Source: Paenibacillus terrigena DSM 21567 (GTDB taxonomy: Bacteria; Bacillota; Bacilli; Paenibacillales; Paenibacillaceae). Taken from it: a stretch of DNA of 64,000 nucleotides. Below are positions 1 to 8,170 of this stretch, piece by piece. The stretch lies in assembly GCF_000374845.1 (NCBI RefSeq), contig NZ_KB895413.1, forward strand, positions 372,001-436,000, in the 5' to 3' direction. Position 1 is the stretch's first letter; each line of letters opens with the position of its first letter. Below the pieces are notes generated by a model. That model was not told the DNA's origin and did no database searches. It saw only the letters and a list, made by a program, of their open reading frames with translations. The position numbers and the translations under genes are program-made.

Positions 1-97
1 ATACCGCGAGATTGGACTGCATGATGTTCAAGCTTATCCACTGACCGGTGGTATTGCTGCGCTTCATATTGGGATGAAGGAGCGTAACAATGTTTAA
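1..97 (+). CDS. menG: Demethylmenaquinone methyltransferase, C-terminal end only (MenG/UbiE)
   Basis: The window opens inside a gene read in the frame starting at base 2; about 31 codons remain before TAA at 95-97. The tail contains TGGIAALHIG, which resembles the conserved UbiE/MenG C-terminus (T-x-G-I-x-A-L-H-x-G). MenG methylates demethylmenaquinone with S-adenosylmethionine in the last step of menaquinone synthesis. In Bacillus subtilis menG lies between hepS and hepT; here three other quinone genes intervene before hepT. The stop overlaps the next start by 8 nt, so the genes are probably coupled. The call rests on a short tail plus context. Confidence 0.7.
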   Translation, partial: YREIGLHDVQAYPLTGGIAALHIGMKERNNV

Positions 98-959
98 GAA
101 AATTGCTATATTTCTAGAAATGATCAAGTTCGAACATACATTATTTGCACTACCCTTTGCATTCATGGGCTCCATTCTTGGCTCGGTTGTCGTGCATCAT
201 CATTTACCTTCTTGGGCGCAGATTGGTTGGATTTTACTCGCTATGGTAGGGGCAAGAACGGCAGCGATGTCCTTGAATCGTCTGATTGATGCAGCGATTG
301 ATAAGAAGAACCCGCGTACGGAAGGTAGAGCTATTCCAGCGGGGTTGCTCAAAATCGGAGAGGTCGTATTATTTACCATCGTTTCATTCGGATTATTATT
401 TTGGGCGGCAGCTGAACTCGAACCGCTTGCAATGCGCTTATTGCCAATTGCGGTCTTTTTTCTTGTGTTCTATTCTTATACGAAACGCTTTACTTGGCTA
501 TGCCATGTGGTACTTGGACTCACCATCGCACTCGCTCCCTTAGGCGGATGGGTGGCTGTTACGAATAGTGCTGATTGGTCGGCCATTGTATTCTATCTTA
601 CCGTCGCATTCTGGACAGCGGGCTTTGATATTATTTATGCGTGCCAGGACTATGAGTTTGATAAGTCGCAGGGTCTTCATTCTATACCTGTTCGCTTCGG
701 GCTGAAAGGTGCACTATGGATCGCTCGCGGTTTTCATATTCTAACAGCGATTGGATTCATCTCGTTATACCTGATGACAGATTTGAGCTGGATGTACTTT
801 GCCGGCATGATTATTGCCTATGCGATTCTTTTCTACGAACACAAATTGGTGAAGCCGCATGATTTAAGCAAAGTGAACACGGCTTTCTTCTCGATGAATG
901 GAATCTTAAGCGTCGTCGTATTTGTGTTTACATTCCTTGATTTGGTGGTGTTCCACTAA
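90..959 (+). CDS. mqnP: UbiA-family prenyltransferase, probable 1,4-dihydroxy-6-naphthoate polyprenyltransferase
   Basis: This 289-residue integral membrane protein with about eight or nine hydrophobic segments belongs to the UbiA aromatic prenyltransferase family. Both aspartate-rich Mg-diphosphate sites are visible: NRLIDAAIDKKNPRTEGR near residues 63-80 and DYEFDKSQG near 188. It should attach a polyprenyl chain (heptaprenyl, given hepT nearby) to a naphthoate. Because ubiX and mqnA follow directly, the substrate is probably the futalosine-pathway intermediate 1,4-dihydroxy-6-naphthoate (MqnP) and not the MenA substrate; that is inferred from neighbours. ATG at 90 sits behind GAAGGAG and overlaps the menG end. 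Confidence 0.85.
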   Translation: MFKKIAIFLEMIKFEHTLFALPFAFMGSILGSVVVHHHLPSWAQIGWILLAMVGARTAAMSLNRLIDAAIDKKNPRTEGRAIPAGLLKIGEVVLFTIVSFGLLFWAAAELEPLAMRLLPIAVFFLVFYSYTKRFTWLCHVVLGLTIALAPLGGWVAVTNSADWSAIVFYLTVAFWTAGFDIIYACQDYEFDKSQGLHSIPVRFGLKGALWIARGFHILTAIGFISLYLMTDLSWMYFAGMIIAYAILFYEHKLVKPHDLSKVNTAFFSMNGILSVVVFVFTFLDLVVFH

Positions 960-960
960 G

Positions 961-1611
961 ATGAACATCATGCCGCAATCGAAACGATGGGCTGTCGGAA
1001 TCACGGGTGCTAGCGGCTCGATTTATGGAATTCGGTTGATCGAGGTCCTGCTTGCAGCGGGGTTTGAAGTGCATATCATCATCACGGATGCCGGATGGCG
1101 TGTGATCAAAGAAGAGCTCGGGTGGGAAGTTGTTAAGCGCCAAGATGTATTGAACCAGAAGTTCGGGCATTATGAAGGTCACTATATCTATCACCCGATA
1201 CAAGACATCGGCGCGAGCATTGCAAGTGGATCCTTCCGCGCAGCCGGAATGTTTATTATGCCTTGTTCGATGGGGACGTTATCGTCCATCGCTCACGGAG
1301 CATCAGATAATCTGATGGGACGAGCTGCTGACGTGATGCTCAAGGAAGGGCGTCCGCTCATCATCGTTCCACGTGAGACACCACTGCACGCAATACACTT
1401 AGAAAATATGTTGAAATTGGCACGGCTGGGCGTTCGAATCGTACCGGCTATGCCAGCATTCTATTATGGGCCTCAGACCTTGGACGACATAGTGAACTTC
1501 CTTGTTGGTAAGGTGCTCGATCAGGTCCATATCGATCATGAATTGTACATCAGATGGGGGGATTCGGATGAGCAGCAAGTCAAGCAGTCCGATTCGCATC
1601 GGAGAGATTAA
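961..1611 (+). CDS. ubiX: UbiX-family flavin prenyltransferase
   Basis: This 216-residue protein has the UbiX/Pad1 fold signature: an N-terminal flavin-binding GITGASGSIYG, PCSMGTLSSIAHG in the middle, and RPLIIVPRETPLH. UbiX enzymes join dimethylallyl phosphate to FMN, giving prenyl-FMN, the cofactor of UbiD-type decarboxylases. In futalosine-pathway organisms the client is the UbiD-like decarboxylase acting on 1,4-dihydroxy-6-naphthoate esters. No ubiD gene is in the window, so the client must lie elsewhere. The start at 961 is one base after the previous stop; the open frame extends upstream to 922, but that part overlaps the end of mqnP. Confidence 0.88.
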   Translation: MNIMPQSKRWAVGITGASGSIYGIRLIEVLLAAGFEVHIIITDAGWRVIKEELGWEVVKRQDVLNQKFGHYEGHYIYHPIQDIGASIASGSFRAAGMFIMPCSMGTLSSIAHGASDNLMGRAADVMLKEGRPLIIVPRETPLHAIHLENMLKLARLGVRIVPAMPAFYYGPQTLDDIVNFLVGKVLDQVHIDHELYIRWGDSDEQQVKQSDSHRRD

Positions 1612-2434
1612 TTATACGAATGTCTGGCCGGTGTTTTATCATTTTTGTCCAGAGCAACTAAGAATTAACGTGGAGACGACGCATCAAGTCCCAGCACAGC
1701 TCAATCAAGCAATGCTCGAAGGAAGAATCGATTTGGGCCCGATCTCGTCGTTTGCCTATGGCGCATCTTGGGAGAAATATGTTCTTTTCCCTGATTTATC
1801 AGTAAGCGCATTTGGTCCTGTTCGATCGATTCTATTGTTCTTGAAGAAACCGCTTGAAGAGGTGCTGCATGGTACGATCGCACTAACGAATACCTCAGCA
1901 ACATCGGTAAATTTACTCAAGATTATTATCGAGAAATTCTATGGCGGTTCACCCACTTATCTCGTGATGGATCCGTCGCTCCCTGAGATGATGGAACAAG
2001 CGGATGCGGCCCTCCTCATTGGAGATCATGCGATTCGAGCAGATTGGCAGCATACCGATTATGAAGTGATGGATCTGGGTGAACGTTGGAATGCTTTTAC
2101 TGGCGAGTGGATGACTTTTGCGGTCTGGGCTGTGTCTCGTCAAGTGACGGAGAACTATCCAGAAGAGATGCGTTCGATTCTGCGAGCATTCCATGACAGC
2201 AGAGAGCGAATTAAGCAAGATGTTGAGCCGATCGTACGTAAAGCTACCATTGAAATTGGAGGTACACCAACTTACTGGCGTCGATATTTTGGAGGATTAT
2301 GCCATGATTTTGGACAATCGCAGCAAAATGGGTTAGAATTGTATTTCCGATATTGCAAGGAACTCGGGCTTATCGATAAGGAAGTTGAAATCTGCATTTG
2401 GTCAGATAATACGGTCACACAGGTGAAAGAATGA
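1568..2434 (+). CDS. mqnA: Chorismate dehydratase MqnA (futalosine pathway)
   Basis: This 288-residue protein has the MqnA/MqnD periplasmic-binding-like fold: an N-terminal RIGEINYTNVWPVFYHF, then GRIDLGPISSFAYG and a central ALLIGDHAIRA segment. MqnA dehydrates chorismate to 3-[(1-carboxyvinyl)oxy]benzoate, the entry step of the futalosine menaquinone route, drawing on the chorismate made by the aro genes downstream. The ATG at 1568 follows a GGGGG ribosome site and lies 44 nt inside the 3' end of ubiX. The longer frame from 1502 is less likely because of the ribosome site and family start. Other mqn genes (B, C, E) are not here. Confidence 0.87.
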   Translation: MSSKSSSPIRIGEINYTNVWPVFYHFCPEQLRINVETTHQVPAQLNQAMLEGRIDLGPISSFAYGASWEKYVLFPDLSVSAFGPVRSILLFLKKPLEEVLHGTIALTNTSATSVNLLKIIIEKFYGGSPTYLVMDPSLPEMMEQADAALLIGDHAIRADWQHTDYEVMDLGERWNAFTGEWMTFAVWAVSRQVTENYPEEMRSILRAFHDSRERIKQDVEPIVRKATIEIGGTPTYWRRYFGGLCHDFGQSQQNGLELYFRYCKELGLIDKEVEICIWSDNTVTQVKE

Positions 2435-3405
2435 AACTAATGGAACTCTATACGACGATGAAGAAAGACGTGCAATTCATCGAGAATCAGCTTGAGTCGG
2501 AGATTCGCTGTGACCATGAGTTGCTGAGCGAAGCGTCATTGCATTTATTTAAGGCAGGGGGGAAACGGCTTCGCCCTGTCTTCGTACTGCTGTCTGGCAA
2601 GTTCGGGACCTATGATCTGGAGCAGCTGAAGTATGTTGCTGTTCCACTCGAGATGATTCATATGGCTACGCTCGTTCATGATGATGTGATTGACGATGCG
2701 AATACAAGACGGGGACAGCTCACGGTCAAATCCAAATGGGATAATAAAATTGCCATGTACACGGGGGACTACCTCTATGCCAAGGCATTGACCATTGTCA
2801 CCCAATTACATAATCCAAAGGTTCACCAGATCTTGTCGAAGGCCATTGTCCAGATGTGTATCGGTGAATTGGAGCAGTTAAGAGATTTCTTTAATACGAA
2901 TCAATCGATACGTAACTATTTGCTCAGAATACGGCGTAAGACAGCCTTGTTGATCGCAATAAGCTGTGAGCTAGGAGCAGTAGCTTCGGGCGCTTCTGAA
3001 AAAATTAGTGCAGCTTTATATCGATTCGGTTACAATGTAGGAATGGCTTTCCAAATCCGCGATGATTTGCTCGATTTGTGCGGGACGGAGAAGCAAATTG
3101 GCAAACCGCCTGGCAGTGATATGCGTCAAGGCAACATTACATTGCCAGTCTTGCTCGCGCTCCAAGAAGACAAGCTTCGGGAACCATTGCTGTCCGAGAT
3201 CGCAGAGATTCAACGACAGGAAGGCAATTATGATGCGTCCACTGCGATTCGAATGATTCGTGGCAGTCAAGGTCTTGATCTGGCTGAGCAAATGGCGGAT
3301 CGATATATCGCCAAGGCATTGCGTGCTTTGGAAGGATTGCCGAATAGCAAGGCGAAGAAGAATTTAACCGACATCGCTCACTTTGTTGCGAAGCGTTCCT
3401 ACTAA
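2431..3405 (+). CDS. hepT: Heptaprenyl diphosphate synthase component II
   Basis: This 324-residue trans-prenyltransferase carries the first aspartate-rich motif as DDVIDD (about residues 88-93, in HDDVIDDANTRRG) and the second as RDDLLDLCG near 210. HepT is the catalytic subunit that, with a small HepS partner, builds the C35 side chain of menaquinone-7 from farnesyl diphosphate and isopentenyl diphosphate. Its start overlaps mqnA by ATGA. In B. subtilis hepS lies just before menG, so a hepS upstream of this window is expected. An alternative ATG at 2440 is possible; the AGGTGA site at 2421 favours 2431. Confidence 0.9.
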   Translation: MKLMELYTTMKKDVQFIENQLESEIRCDHELLSEASLHLFKAGGKRLRPVFVLLSGKFGTYDLEQLKYVAVPLEMIHMATLVHDDVIDDANTRRGQLTVKSKWDNKIAMYTGDYLYAKALTIVTQLHNPKVHQILSKAIVQMCIGELEQLRDFFNTNQSIRNYLLRIRRKTALLIAISCELGAVASGASEKISAALYRFGYNVGMAFQIRDDLLDLCGTEKQIGKPPGSDMRQGNITLPVLLALQEDKLREPLLSEIAEIQRQEGNYDASTAIRMIRGSQGLDLAEQMADRYIAKALRALEGLPNSKAKKNLTDIAHFVAKRSY

Positions 3406-3466
3406 CATGAAGGTAGTGAACGATTGCATATATAGTTTTTTTTGACTAATTTGAGGGGTGAAAGTT

Positions 3467-3910
3467 GTGGAGAGAACATTTTTAATGGTTAAGCCAGATG
3501 GCGTACAACGCGGTCTCATTGGGGAAATCGTAAGTCGTTTTGAGAAGAAGGGGTTTCAACTTGTCGCGGCTAAATTAATGGTAATTCCGCGCGAGAAGGC
3601 CGAATTTCATTATGCAGAGCATGCGGCGAAACCGTTTTTTGGAGAACTCGTCGATTTTATTACGTCTGGCCCTGTTTTCGCCATGGTATGGGAAGCAGAT
3701 CAAGTCATTCCATTAGCTCGTGCGGTGATTGGAAAGACGAATACATTGGATGCGCTTCCAGGGACGATTCGCGGAGATTTCGCTGTCCACACGGCTTTCA
3801 ATTTAATCCACGGCTCCGATTCACCAGAGAGTGCAGAGCGTGAGATTAACAACTTCTTTGAACCTCATGAATTAGTCAGCTATGAGAGAGCAATTAAACC
3901 TTGGATCTAG
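3467..3910 (+). CDS. ndk: Nucleoside diphosphate kinase
   Basis: This 147-residue enzyme equilibrates NTP and NDP pools through a phosphohistidine. The N-terminal [15 protein letters not shown] and the catalytic [16 protein letters not shown] segment, whose histidine carries the phosphate, are both present, and the length matches the family. I chose GTG at 3467, 8 nt after GAGGGG (3453-3458). The upstream in-frame GTG at 3458 overlaps that ribosome site and would add three atypical residues. The order hepT-ndk-cheR is the same as in B. subtilis. Confidence 0.93.
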   Translation: MERTFLMVKPDGVQRGLIGEIVSRFEKKGFQLVAAKLMVIPREKAEFHYAEHAAKPFFGELVDFITSGPVFAMVWEADQVIPLARAVIGKTNTLDALPGTIRGDFAVHTAFNLIHGSDSPESAEREINNFFEPHELVSYERAIKPWI

Positions 3911-3929
3911 TCCGAAAGGTGATGTTTGG

Positions 3930-4721
3930 ATGGAGAACCTATTAGAGAGAGATGAAGACTATACTGTATTTATACGTAAGATTAAGGAGAAATCCGGTAT
4001 TGATCTTGCGCAATATAAAGAGGCACAAATGAAGCGTCGTCTAACGACGCTTCGCCTTAAACATGGATACAACACGTTTGTCGCTTTTTATGATGCGATG
4101 ATGAAAGACAAAGTGTTGTTCTATGAGTTTTTGGATCGGATGACGATCAATGTATCGGAATTTTGGCGAAACCCTAATCGGTGGGATGTTCTGCGAACGA
4201 ATATTTTGCCGACATTATATAAAACTAACCCACGGTTGAAATTATGGAGCGCGGCGTGTTCCACGGGTGAAGAGCCTTACTCATTAGCGATGATCTTGGC
4301 CGAAGCGGGCTTGCTCCGGTCTAGTCAGATTCATGCCACGGATATTGATGATGGCGCTTTGCAGCGTGCGAAAGATGCGTTATATCAGGAACGGTCCCTA
4401 AAGGAAGTTCCGCCGAATTATGTAGAGCGTTATTTTACGAAGCAAGCCGATTATTATCATGTCAAACCTGAACTTATCCAATCCATTCAATTTAAAAAAC
4501 AGAATTTACTCGAGGATACCTTCGATTCACAATATGATTTGATCATTTGCCGCAACGTCATGATTTATTTTACGGAAGAAGCGAAGTCGAAGCTGTATCA
4601 CAAGTTCGCTAAAGCATTAAGACCAGGCGGCGTATTGTTCGTAGGAAGCACGGAGCAGATCTTCACACCAGCGCAATATTCGCTTGAATCCTCAGAGACA
4701 TTCTTCTATCGAAAGAAATAA
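3930..4721 (+). CDS. cheR: Chemotaxis protein methyltransferase CheR
   Basis: This 263-residue protein methylates glutamates of chemoreceptors with S-adenosylmethionine. It shows an N-terminal helical CheR domain ([21 protein letters not shown]) and a C-terminal SAM-binding domain with [17 protein letters not shown] and [14 protein letters not shown]. It starts at ATG 3930 after AAAGGTGA and does not overlap ndk. No other chemotaxis gene is close, which is the usual arrangement in the Bacillus aro region. Confidence 0.92.
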   Translation: MENLLERDEDYTVFIRKIKEKSGIDLAQYKEAQMKRRLTTLRLKHGYNTFVAFYDAMMKDKVLFYEFLDRMTINVSEFWRNPNRWDVLRTNILPTLYKTNPRLKLWSAACSTGEEPYSLAMILAEAGLLRSSQIHATDIDDGALQRAKDALYQERSLKEVPPNYVERYFTKQADYYHVKPELIQSIQFKKQNLLEDTFDSQYDLIICRNVMIYFTEEAKSKLYHKFAKALRPGGVLFVGSTEQIFTPAQYSLESSETFFYRKK

Positions 4722-4795
4722 TTCCACATGGATGTATAATACGCGGGATTCCTGCCAATACTATGGTCAAGTGCCAAATTTGGAGGGTTCGCAGA

Positions 4796-4960
4796 ATGGA
4801 CAAACGGAAAGTCATTGCTGCATATCGTCGTGGATTCCTTACGATTCAAGAATGTGCGCAAATATTAGGCGTTGAATCTGTGCAGATGAAAGGGATCATG
4901 AATGATCCGCAATTCGCGGATGTTCCGATTGCACTTAAGAAACATTCAGCTAACGGATAG
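4796..4960 (+). CDS. Small helix-turn-helix-like protein of unknown function
   Basis: This 54-residue frame starts at ATG 4796, 8 nt after a strong GGAGGG (4782-4787). The sequence includes FLTIQECAQILGVESVQMKGI, which reads like a helix-turn-helix of the MerR or sigma region 4 type (T-x-x-E-x-A-x-x-L-G-V). I do not recognise a named family. The good ribosome site, the following terminator and the sensible composition support a real gene. It may be transcribed with cheR, since no terminator separates them. Confidence 0.6.
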   Translation: MDKRKVIAAYRRGFLTIQECAQILGVESVQMKGIMNDPQFADVPIALKKHSANG

Positions 4961-4993
4961 CAAGGCCCTCATGGAAAATGAAATCGGATGATG

Positions 4994-5035
4994 AACACCT
5001 TCACTTACGCGAGTTTGCGTGGTGGAGGTGTTTTT
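4994..5035 (+). terminator. Intrinsic terminator after cheR and the small gene
   Basis: AACACC near 4994 pairs with GGTGTT near 5026, with an inner TTACGC/GCGT helix, followed by TTTTT. It separates ndk-cheR from the aro genes, which have their own promoter just downstream. Confidence 0.75.
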
Positions 5036-5046
5036 GTATCGCTTGG

Positions 5047-5075
5047 TTGTCAAACGTATCCGCCTATACTATAAT
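5047..5075 (+). promoter_or_regulatory. Sigma-A promoter for aroC
   Basis: TTGTCA at 5047-5052 and TATAAT at 5070-5075 are 17 bp apart, directly after a terminator and about 60 bp before aroC. This makes the aro genes an independent unit. Confidence 0.8.
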
Positions 5076-5137
5076 GAGTCAAGATATTAACGGATTTTAG
5101 CCAATTGCAGTTTTACAGTTTAAAGGGGGAAAGCAAC

Positions 5138-6307
5138 GTGAGTTTACGTTATTTGACAGCTGGAGAAACCCACGGACCACAGCTTACAGCAATTATTGAA
5201 GGACTGCCTAGTAATTTGACGTTAGATTTCGAAGAATTGAATTTCCAATTGCATCGTCGTCAGAAAGGTTACGGCCGCGGACGCCGGATGCAAATAGAGA
5301 AAGATACAGCGAATATTGTAGGCGGTGTACGCCACGGGAAGACAACAGGAGCCCCTGTTGCGTTGGTTGTCGAGAATAACGACTGGAAACACTGGACGAA
5401 GATCATGAACATTGAGCCGATGGAAGGTACGGACGAAGAGAAGCGTCGTGTACATCGTCCACGCCCAGGGCACGCGGATTTGAACGGTGGCTTGAAATAT
5501 AATTTGAAGGATCTGCGCAATGTGCTTGAACGATCAAGTGCTCGCGAGACGGCAGCACGTGTGGCTTGCGGTGCGATTGCTCGTCAGCTGTTAGCTGAGT
5601 TCGGCATTAAAGTAGGTGGGCAAGTGATCCGTATTGGGGAAATTGAAGCCCCTGCGAATGATTTGCCGCTCAATGAACTCATTCGACTTACAGAAGAGTC
5701 TTCCGTTCGCGTTGTCGATCAAGAGACAGAGAAGAAGATGGAAGCTTATATTGATCAGATTAAGGCGGAAGGCGACTCTATCGGCGGGATCGTGGAATGT
5801 ATCATTGAAGGCGTACCCGTTGGACTTGGAAGCCACGTGCAATATGATCGTAAATTGGATGGACGCATTGCACAAGCGGTCATGTCTATCAACGCATTCA
5901 AGGGCTGTGAGATCGGAATTGGCTTTGAAGCTGGCAAGATTCGTGGTTCACAAGTCCATGATGAGATTCTTTATAACGAGGAACAAGGTTACCATCGTGC
6001 AACGAACCGTCTGGGTGGGTTTGAAGGCGGAATGACCAATGGCATGCCAATCGTCGTACGTGGTGTGATGAAGCCAATTCCAACGTTGTATAAGCCATTG
6101 GCTAGTGTGGATATTGATACGAAGGAACCGTTCACTGCACAAGTTGAACGTTCGGATAGCTGTGCTGTTCCTGCCGCAAGCGTCGTGATGGAGCATGTTG
6201 TTGCGTGGGAAGTGGCGAGAGCATTTTTAGAGAAATTTGGTGGCGATTCCATCGAAGAAATTCGTGCCAACTTGAACAATTACTTAGCACAGTTGGAGAG
6301 TTACTAA
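5138..6307 (+). CDS. aroC: Chorismate synthase
   Basis: This 389-residue enzyme (called AroF in B. subtilis) forms chorismate from EPSP and needs reduced FMN. It has the signatures [14 protein letters not shown] at the N-terminus, [15 protein letters not shown], the arginine/alanine-rich [14 protein letters not shown] and a C-terminal PIPTL segment. GTG at 5138 lies 7 nt behind AAAGGGGGA and gives the usual length; the longer frame from 5105 is not needed. Its product supplies AroH, TrpE and MqnA, all encoded within 4 kb. Confidence 0.95.
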   Translation: MSLRYLTAGETHGPQLTAIIEGLPSNLTLDFEELNFQLHRRQKGYGRGRRMQIEKDTANIVGGVRHGKTTGAPVALVVENNDWKHWTKIMNIEPMEGTDEEKRRVHRPRPGHADLNGGLKYNLKDLRNVLERSSARETAARVACGAIARQLLAEFGIKVGGQVIRIGEIEAPANDLPLNELIRLTEESSVRVVDQETEKKMEAYIDQIKAEGDSIGGIVECIIEGVPVGLGSHVQYDRKLDGRIAQAVMSINAFKGCEIGIGFEAGKIRGSQVHDEILYNEEQGYHRATNRLGGFEGGMTNGMPIVVRGVMKPIPTLYKPLASVDIDTKEPFTAQVERSDSCAVPAASVVMEHVVAWEVARAFLEKFGGDSIEEIRANLNNYLAQLESY

Positions 6308-6308
6308 T

Positions 6309-7403
6309 ATGAGAGAACTGATAGTTGATTTAGGGGAAAGATCTTATCCGATCTATTTTGGTGAAGGATTGCTCCACCAAGCGGCGCAGTTCTTTACGAA
6401 ACGTGGCATTACATCGAAGAGTCCAATCATGATCGTAACAGATTCATCGGTAGCGCCTCATTATTTGTCGGTACTCGAAGCTGCTCTTCAATCGGGTGGC
6501 TATCGTACGGTTAGCTATATTGTCCCATCGGGAGAGAAGTCGAAGTCGTTGTCTCAACTCGAAGAAATTGTGACCGTGGCGCTCGAAGCAGGGCTGGATC
6601 GCTCCTCGACCGTGGTTGCCTTGGGTGGCGGTGTTGTCGGAGATCTTGCAGGATTTGTGGCTGCGTCTTATATGCGCGGCATCAAATTCGTACAGGTGCC
6701 AACGACAATCCTTGCACATGACAGCAGTGTTGGCGGCAAAGTTGGTGTGAATCATGCACTTGCGAAGAATATTATCGGCGCATTTCATCAACCGGAGATG
6801 GTGCTCTATGATTTGAATACACTTCGCACCCTTCCAGCCCGTGAAGTGGCTTCGGGACTTGCGGAGATGATCAAGCATGGTCTGATCTGGGATGCTGAGT
6901 TTGTTGCATGGATCGATGGGCATGTGCAGCATTTGCTGGTGTTGGAACCAGAATCGTTAAGCTATGGATTGTACAAAGGATGCAGTGTAAAAGCGAGCGT
7001 CGTTGCTGAGGATGAACGTGAAAACGATTTGCGCGCGATTCTGAACTTAGGGCATACGATCGGTCATGCGCTTGAAGCGGTGTCCGGTTATAATGAGTTG
7101 CTGCATGGGGAAGCCATCGCAATTGGTATGGTGGGTTCCGCGCTGATTGCGAAGCACTTAGGATTTGATGCATCGATCCATGAAGAGACGAAGCGGATTT
7201 TCACGAAATTTGGCTTGCCGACATCGATCCCTCCGCATTTGAATGTGGAGCAGATCATGGATGCCATGATGCATGATAAGAAGTTCAAAGAAGGTTCGAT
7301 GGTTTTCGTCGTACCGACTGCGATTGGACAGGTGGAGATTATGAAGGATATCTCTGCGGAACTCGTCCGTCAAGTGGTAATAGAATTGAAGGAGGAAATC
7401 TAA
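6309..7403 (+). CDS. aroB: 3-Dehydroquinate synthase
   Basis: This 364-residue enzyme converts DAHP to 3-dehydroquinate using NAD and a metal. Visible are the NAD-binding GGGVVGDLAGFVAASYMRG, the VPTTILAHDSSVGGK segment and the metal ligands in LNLGHTIGHALE and LHGEAIAIGM. It begins one base after the aroC stop, consistent with coupled translation. Confidence 0.95.
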   Translation: MRELIVDLGERSYPIYFGEGLLHQAAQFFTKRGITSKSPIMIVTDSSVAPHYLSVLEAALQSGGYRTVSYIVPSGEKSKSLSQLEEIVTVALEAGLDRSSTVVALGGGVVGDLAGFVAASYMRGIKFVQVPTTILAHDSSVGGKVGVNHALAKNIIGAFHQPEMVLYDLNTLRTLPAREVASGLAEMIKHGLIWDAEFVAWIDGHVQHLLVLEPESLSYGLYKGCSVKASVVAEDERENDLRAILNLGHTIGHALEAVSGYNELLHGEAIAIGMVGSALIAKHLGFDASIHEETKRIFTKFGLPTSIPPHLNVEQIMDAMMHDKKFKEGSMVFVVPTAIGQVEIMKDISAELVRQVVIELKEEI

Positions 7404-7775
7404 GTGATGGTACGCGGCATACGTGGTGCGACGACCGTAACGGCGAATGATGATCAAGAAATTCTGTCCGAGACAATTGTGCTGTTGAATGAAATTGTAC
7501 GGGTGAACGATTTCGTTCCTGAAGATATTTGCTCTGTGTTTGTGACGATGACGACGGATTTGGATGCTACATTCCCCGCAAGAGCCATTCGGCAAATGAA
7601 TGGATGGGAGCTTGTCCCTCTCATGTGCTCCATTGAAATACCTGTTAAGGGTGGATTAGAGCGCTGTATCCGACTCATGGTTCAAGTAAATACGACAAAA
7701 CGTCAAGATGAAGTCCGCCATGTCTACTTGAATGAGGCGAAGCGTCTTCGCCCGGATCTCGTAGAACAGATCTAG
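7404..7775 (+). CDS. aroH: Chorismate mutase, AroH class
   Basis: This 123-residue monofunctional chorismate mutase turns chorismate into prephenate for phenylalanine and tyrosine. It matches the trimeric AroH type: RGIRGATTV at the N-terminus with the catalytic arginine, and KGGLERCIRLMVQV carrying the active-site glutamate and arginine. GTG 7404 (7 nt after GGAGGA) gives an MM- start as in B. subtilis; ATG 7407 is the alternative. It is the last gene before a terminator. Confidence 0.93.
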   Translation: MMVRGIRGATTVTANDDQEILSETIVLLNEIVRVNDFVPEDICSVFVTMTTDLDATFPARAIRQMNGWELVPLMCSIEIPVKGGLERCIRLMVQVNTTKRQDEVRHVYLNEAKRLRPDLVEQI

Positions 7776-7784
7776 CCTATTTGG

Positions 7785-7813
7785 AACCTGGTCCTTGAGG
7801 ATCAGGTTTTTTT
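7785..7813 (+). terminator. Intrinsic terminator after aroH
   Basis: AACCTGGTCC (7785-7794) pairs over ten positions (one G-U) with GGATCAGGTT (7799-7808) around a TTGA loop, followed by a T run. It should stop aro transcripts before the trp leader. Confidence 0.9.
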
Positions 7814-7867
7814 GTTATTTCAGGATGCATCAGATTTCACCCATTCATTTAAATTCTTGGGAACGGA

Positions 7868-7896
7868 TTGACGGTATTCCTCAGATACGTTATAGT
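7868..7896 (+). promoter_or_regulatory. Sigma-A promoter of the trp operon
   Basis: TTGACG at 7868-7873 and TATAGT at 7891-7896 with a 17-bp spacer. The predicted start near 7903 puts the first TRAP triplet at about +18. Confidence 0.8.
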
Positions 7897-7919
7897 GTTC
7901 ATATTATGTAAGTGTTTGT

Positions 7920-7999
7920 GAGCAGAGCCAGAGCAGAGCTAGTTTAGATGAGTTGAGATGAGCAGTGTCCAGTCGAGTTTAGTTATTTTTTGAGATGAG
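7920..7999 (+). promoter_or_regulatory. TRAP (MtrB) binding site in the trp leader RNA
   Basis: GAG or TAG triplets begin at 7920, 7925, 7931, 7936, 7940, 7945, 7950, 7955, 7960, 7975 and 7980, with two more at 7992 and 7997. From 7940 to 7980 the register is exactly 5 nt, with degenerate triplets at 7965 (GTG) and 7970 (CAG). Eleven G/UAG triplets spaced by 2-3 nt are the known target of the tryptophan-activated TRAP ring. The gene for TRAP is not in the window. Confidence 0.9.
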
Positions 8000-8098
8000 T
8001 ACATGGGAATAATGTATAGTTATAGTTCTTGTCGTATCATGGCATGGGCTTAGCTTGTATTCCGCATACTCCTGGGCAATTATTATCGAAGTCTAACC

Positions 8099-8127
8099 AA
8101 CCTCTACCTTTGGTAGAGGTTTTTTTG
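8099..8127 (+). terminator. trp leader attenuator terminator
   Basis: AACCTCTACC and GGTAGAGGTT form a perfect 10-bp stem around TTT (8109-8111), followed by a T run, 44 nt before trpE. With the TRAP site upstream it should act as the attenuator. A partly bulged pairing of 7945-7955 with about 8098-8106 could serve as antiterminator; that pairing is my inference. Confidence 0.88.
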
Positions 8128-8170
8128 TATACCCTGCGGCAAATACCACGAATGTGAGGAGTGAATGGAT

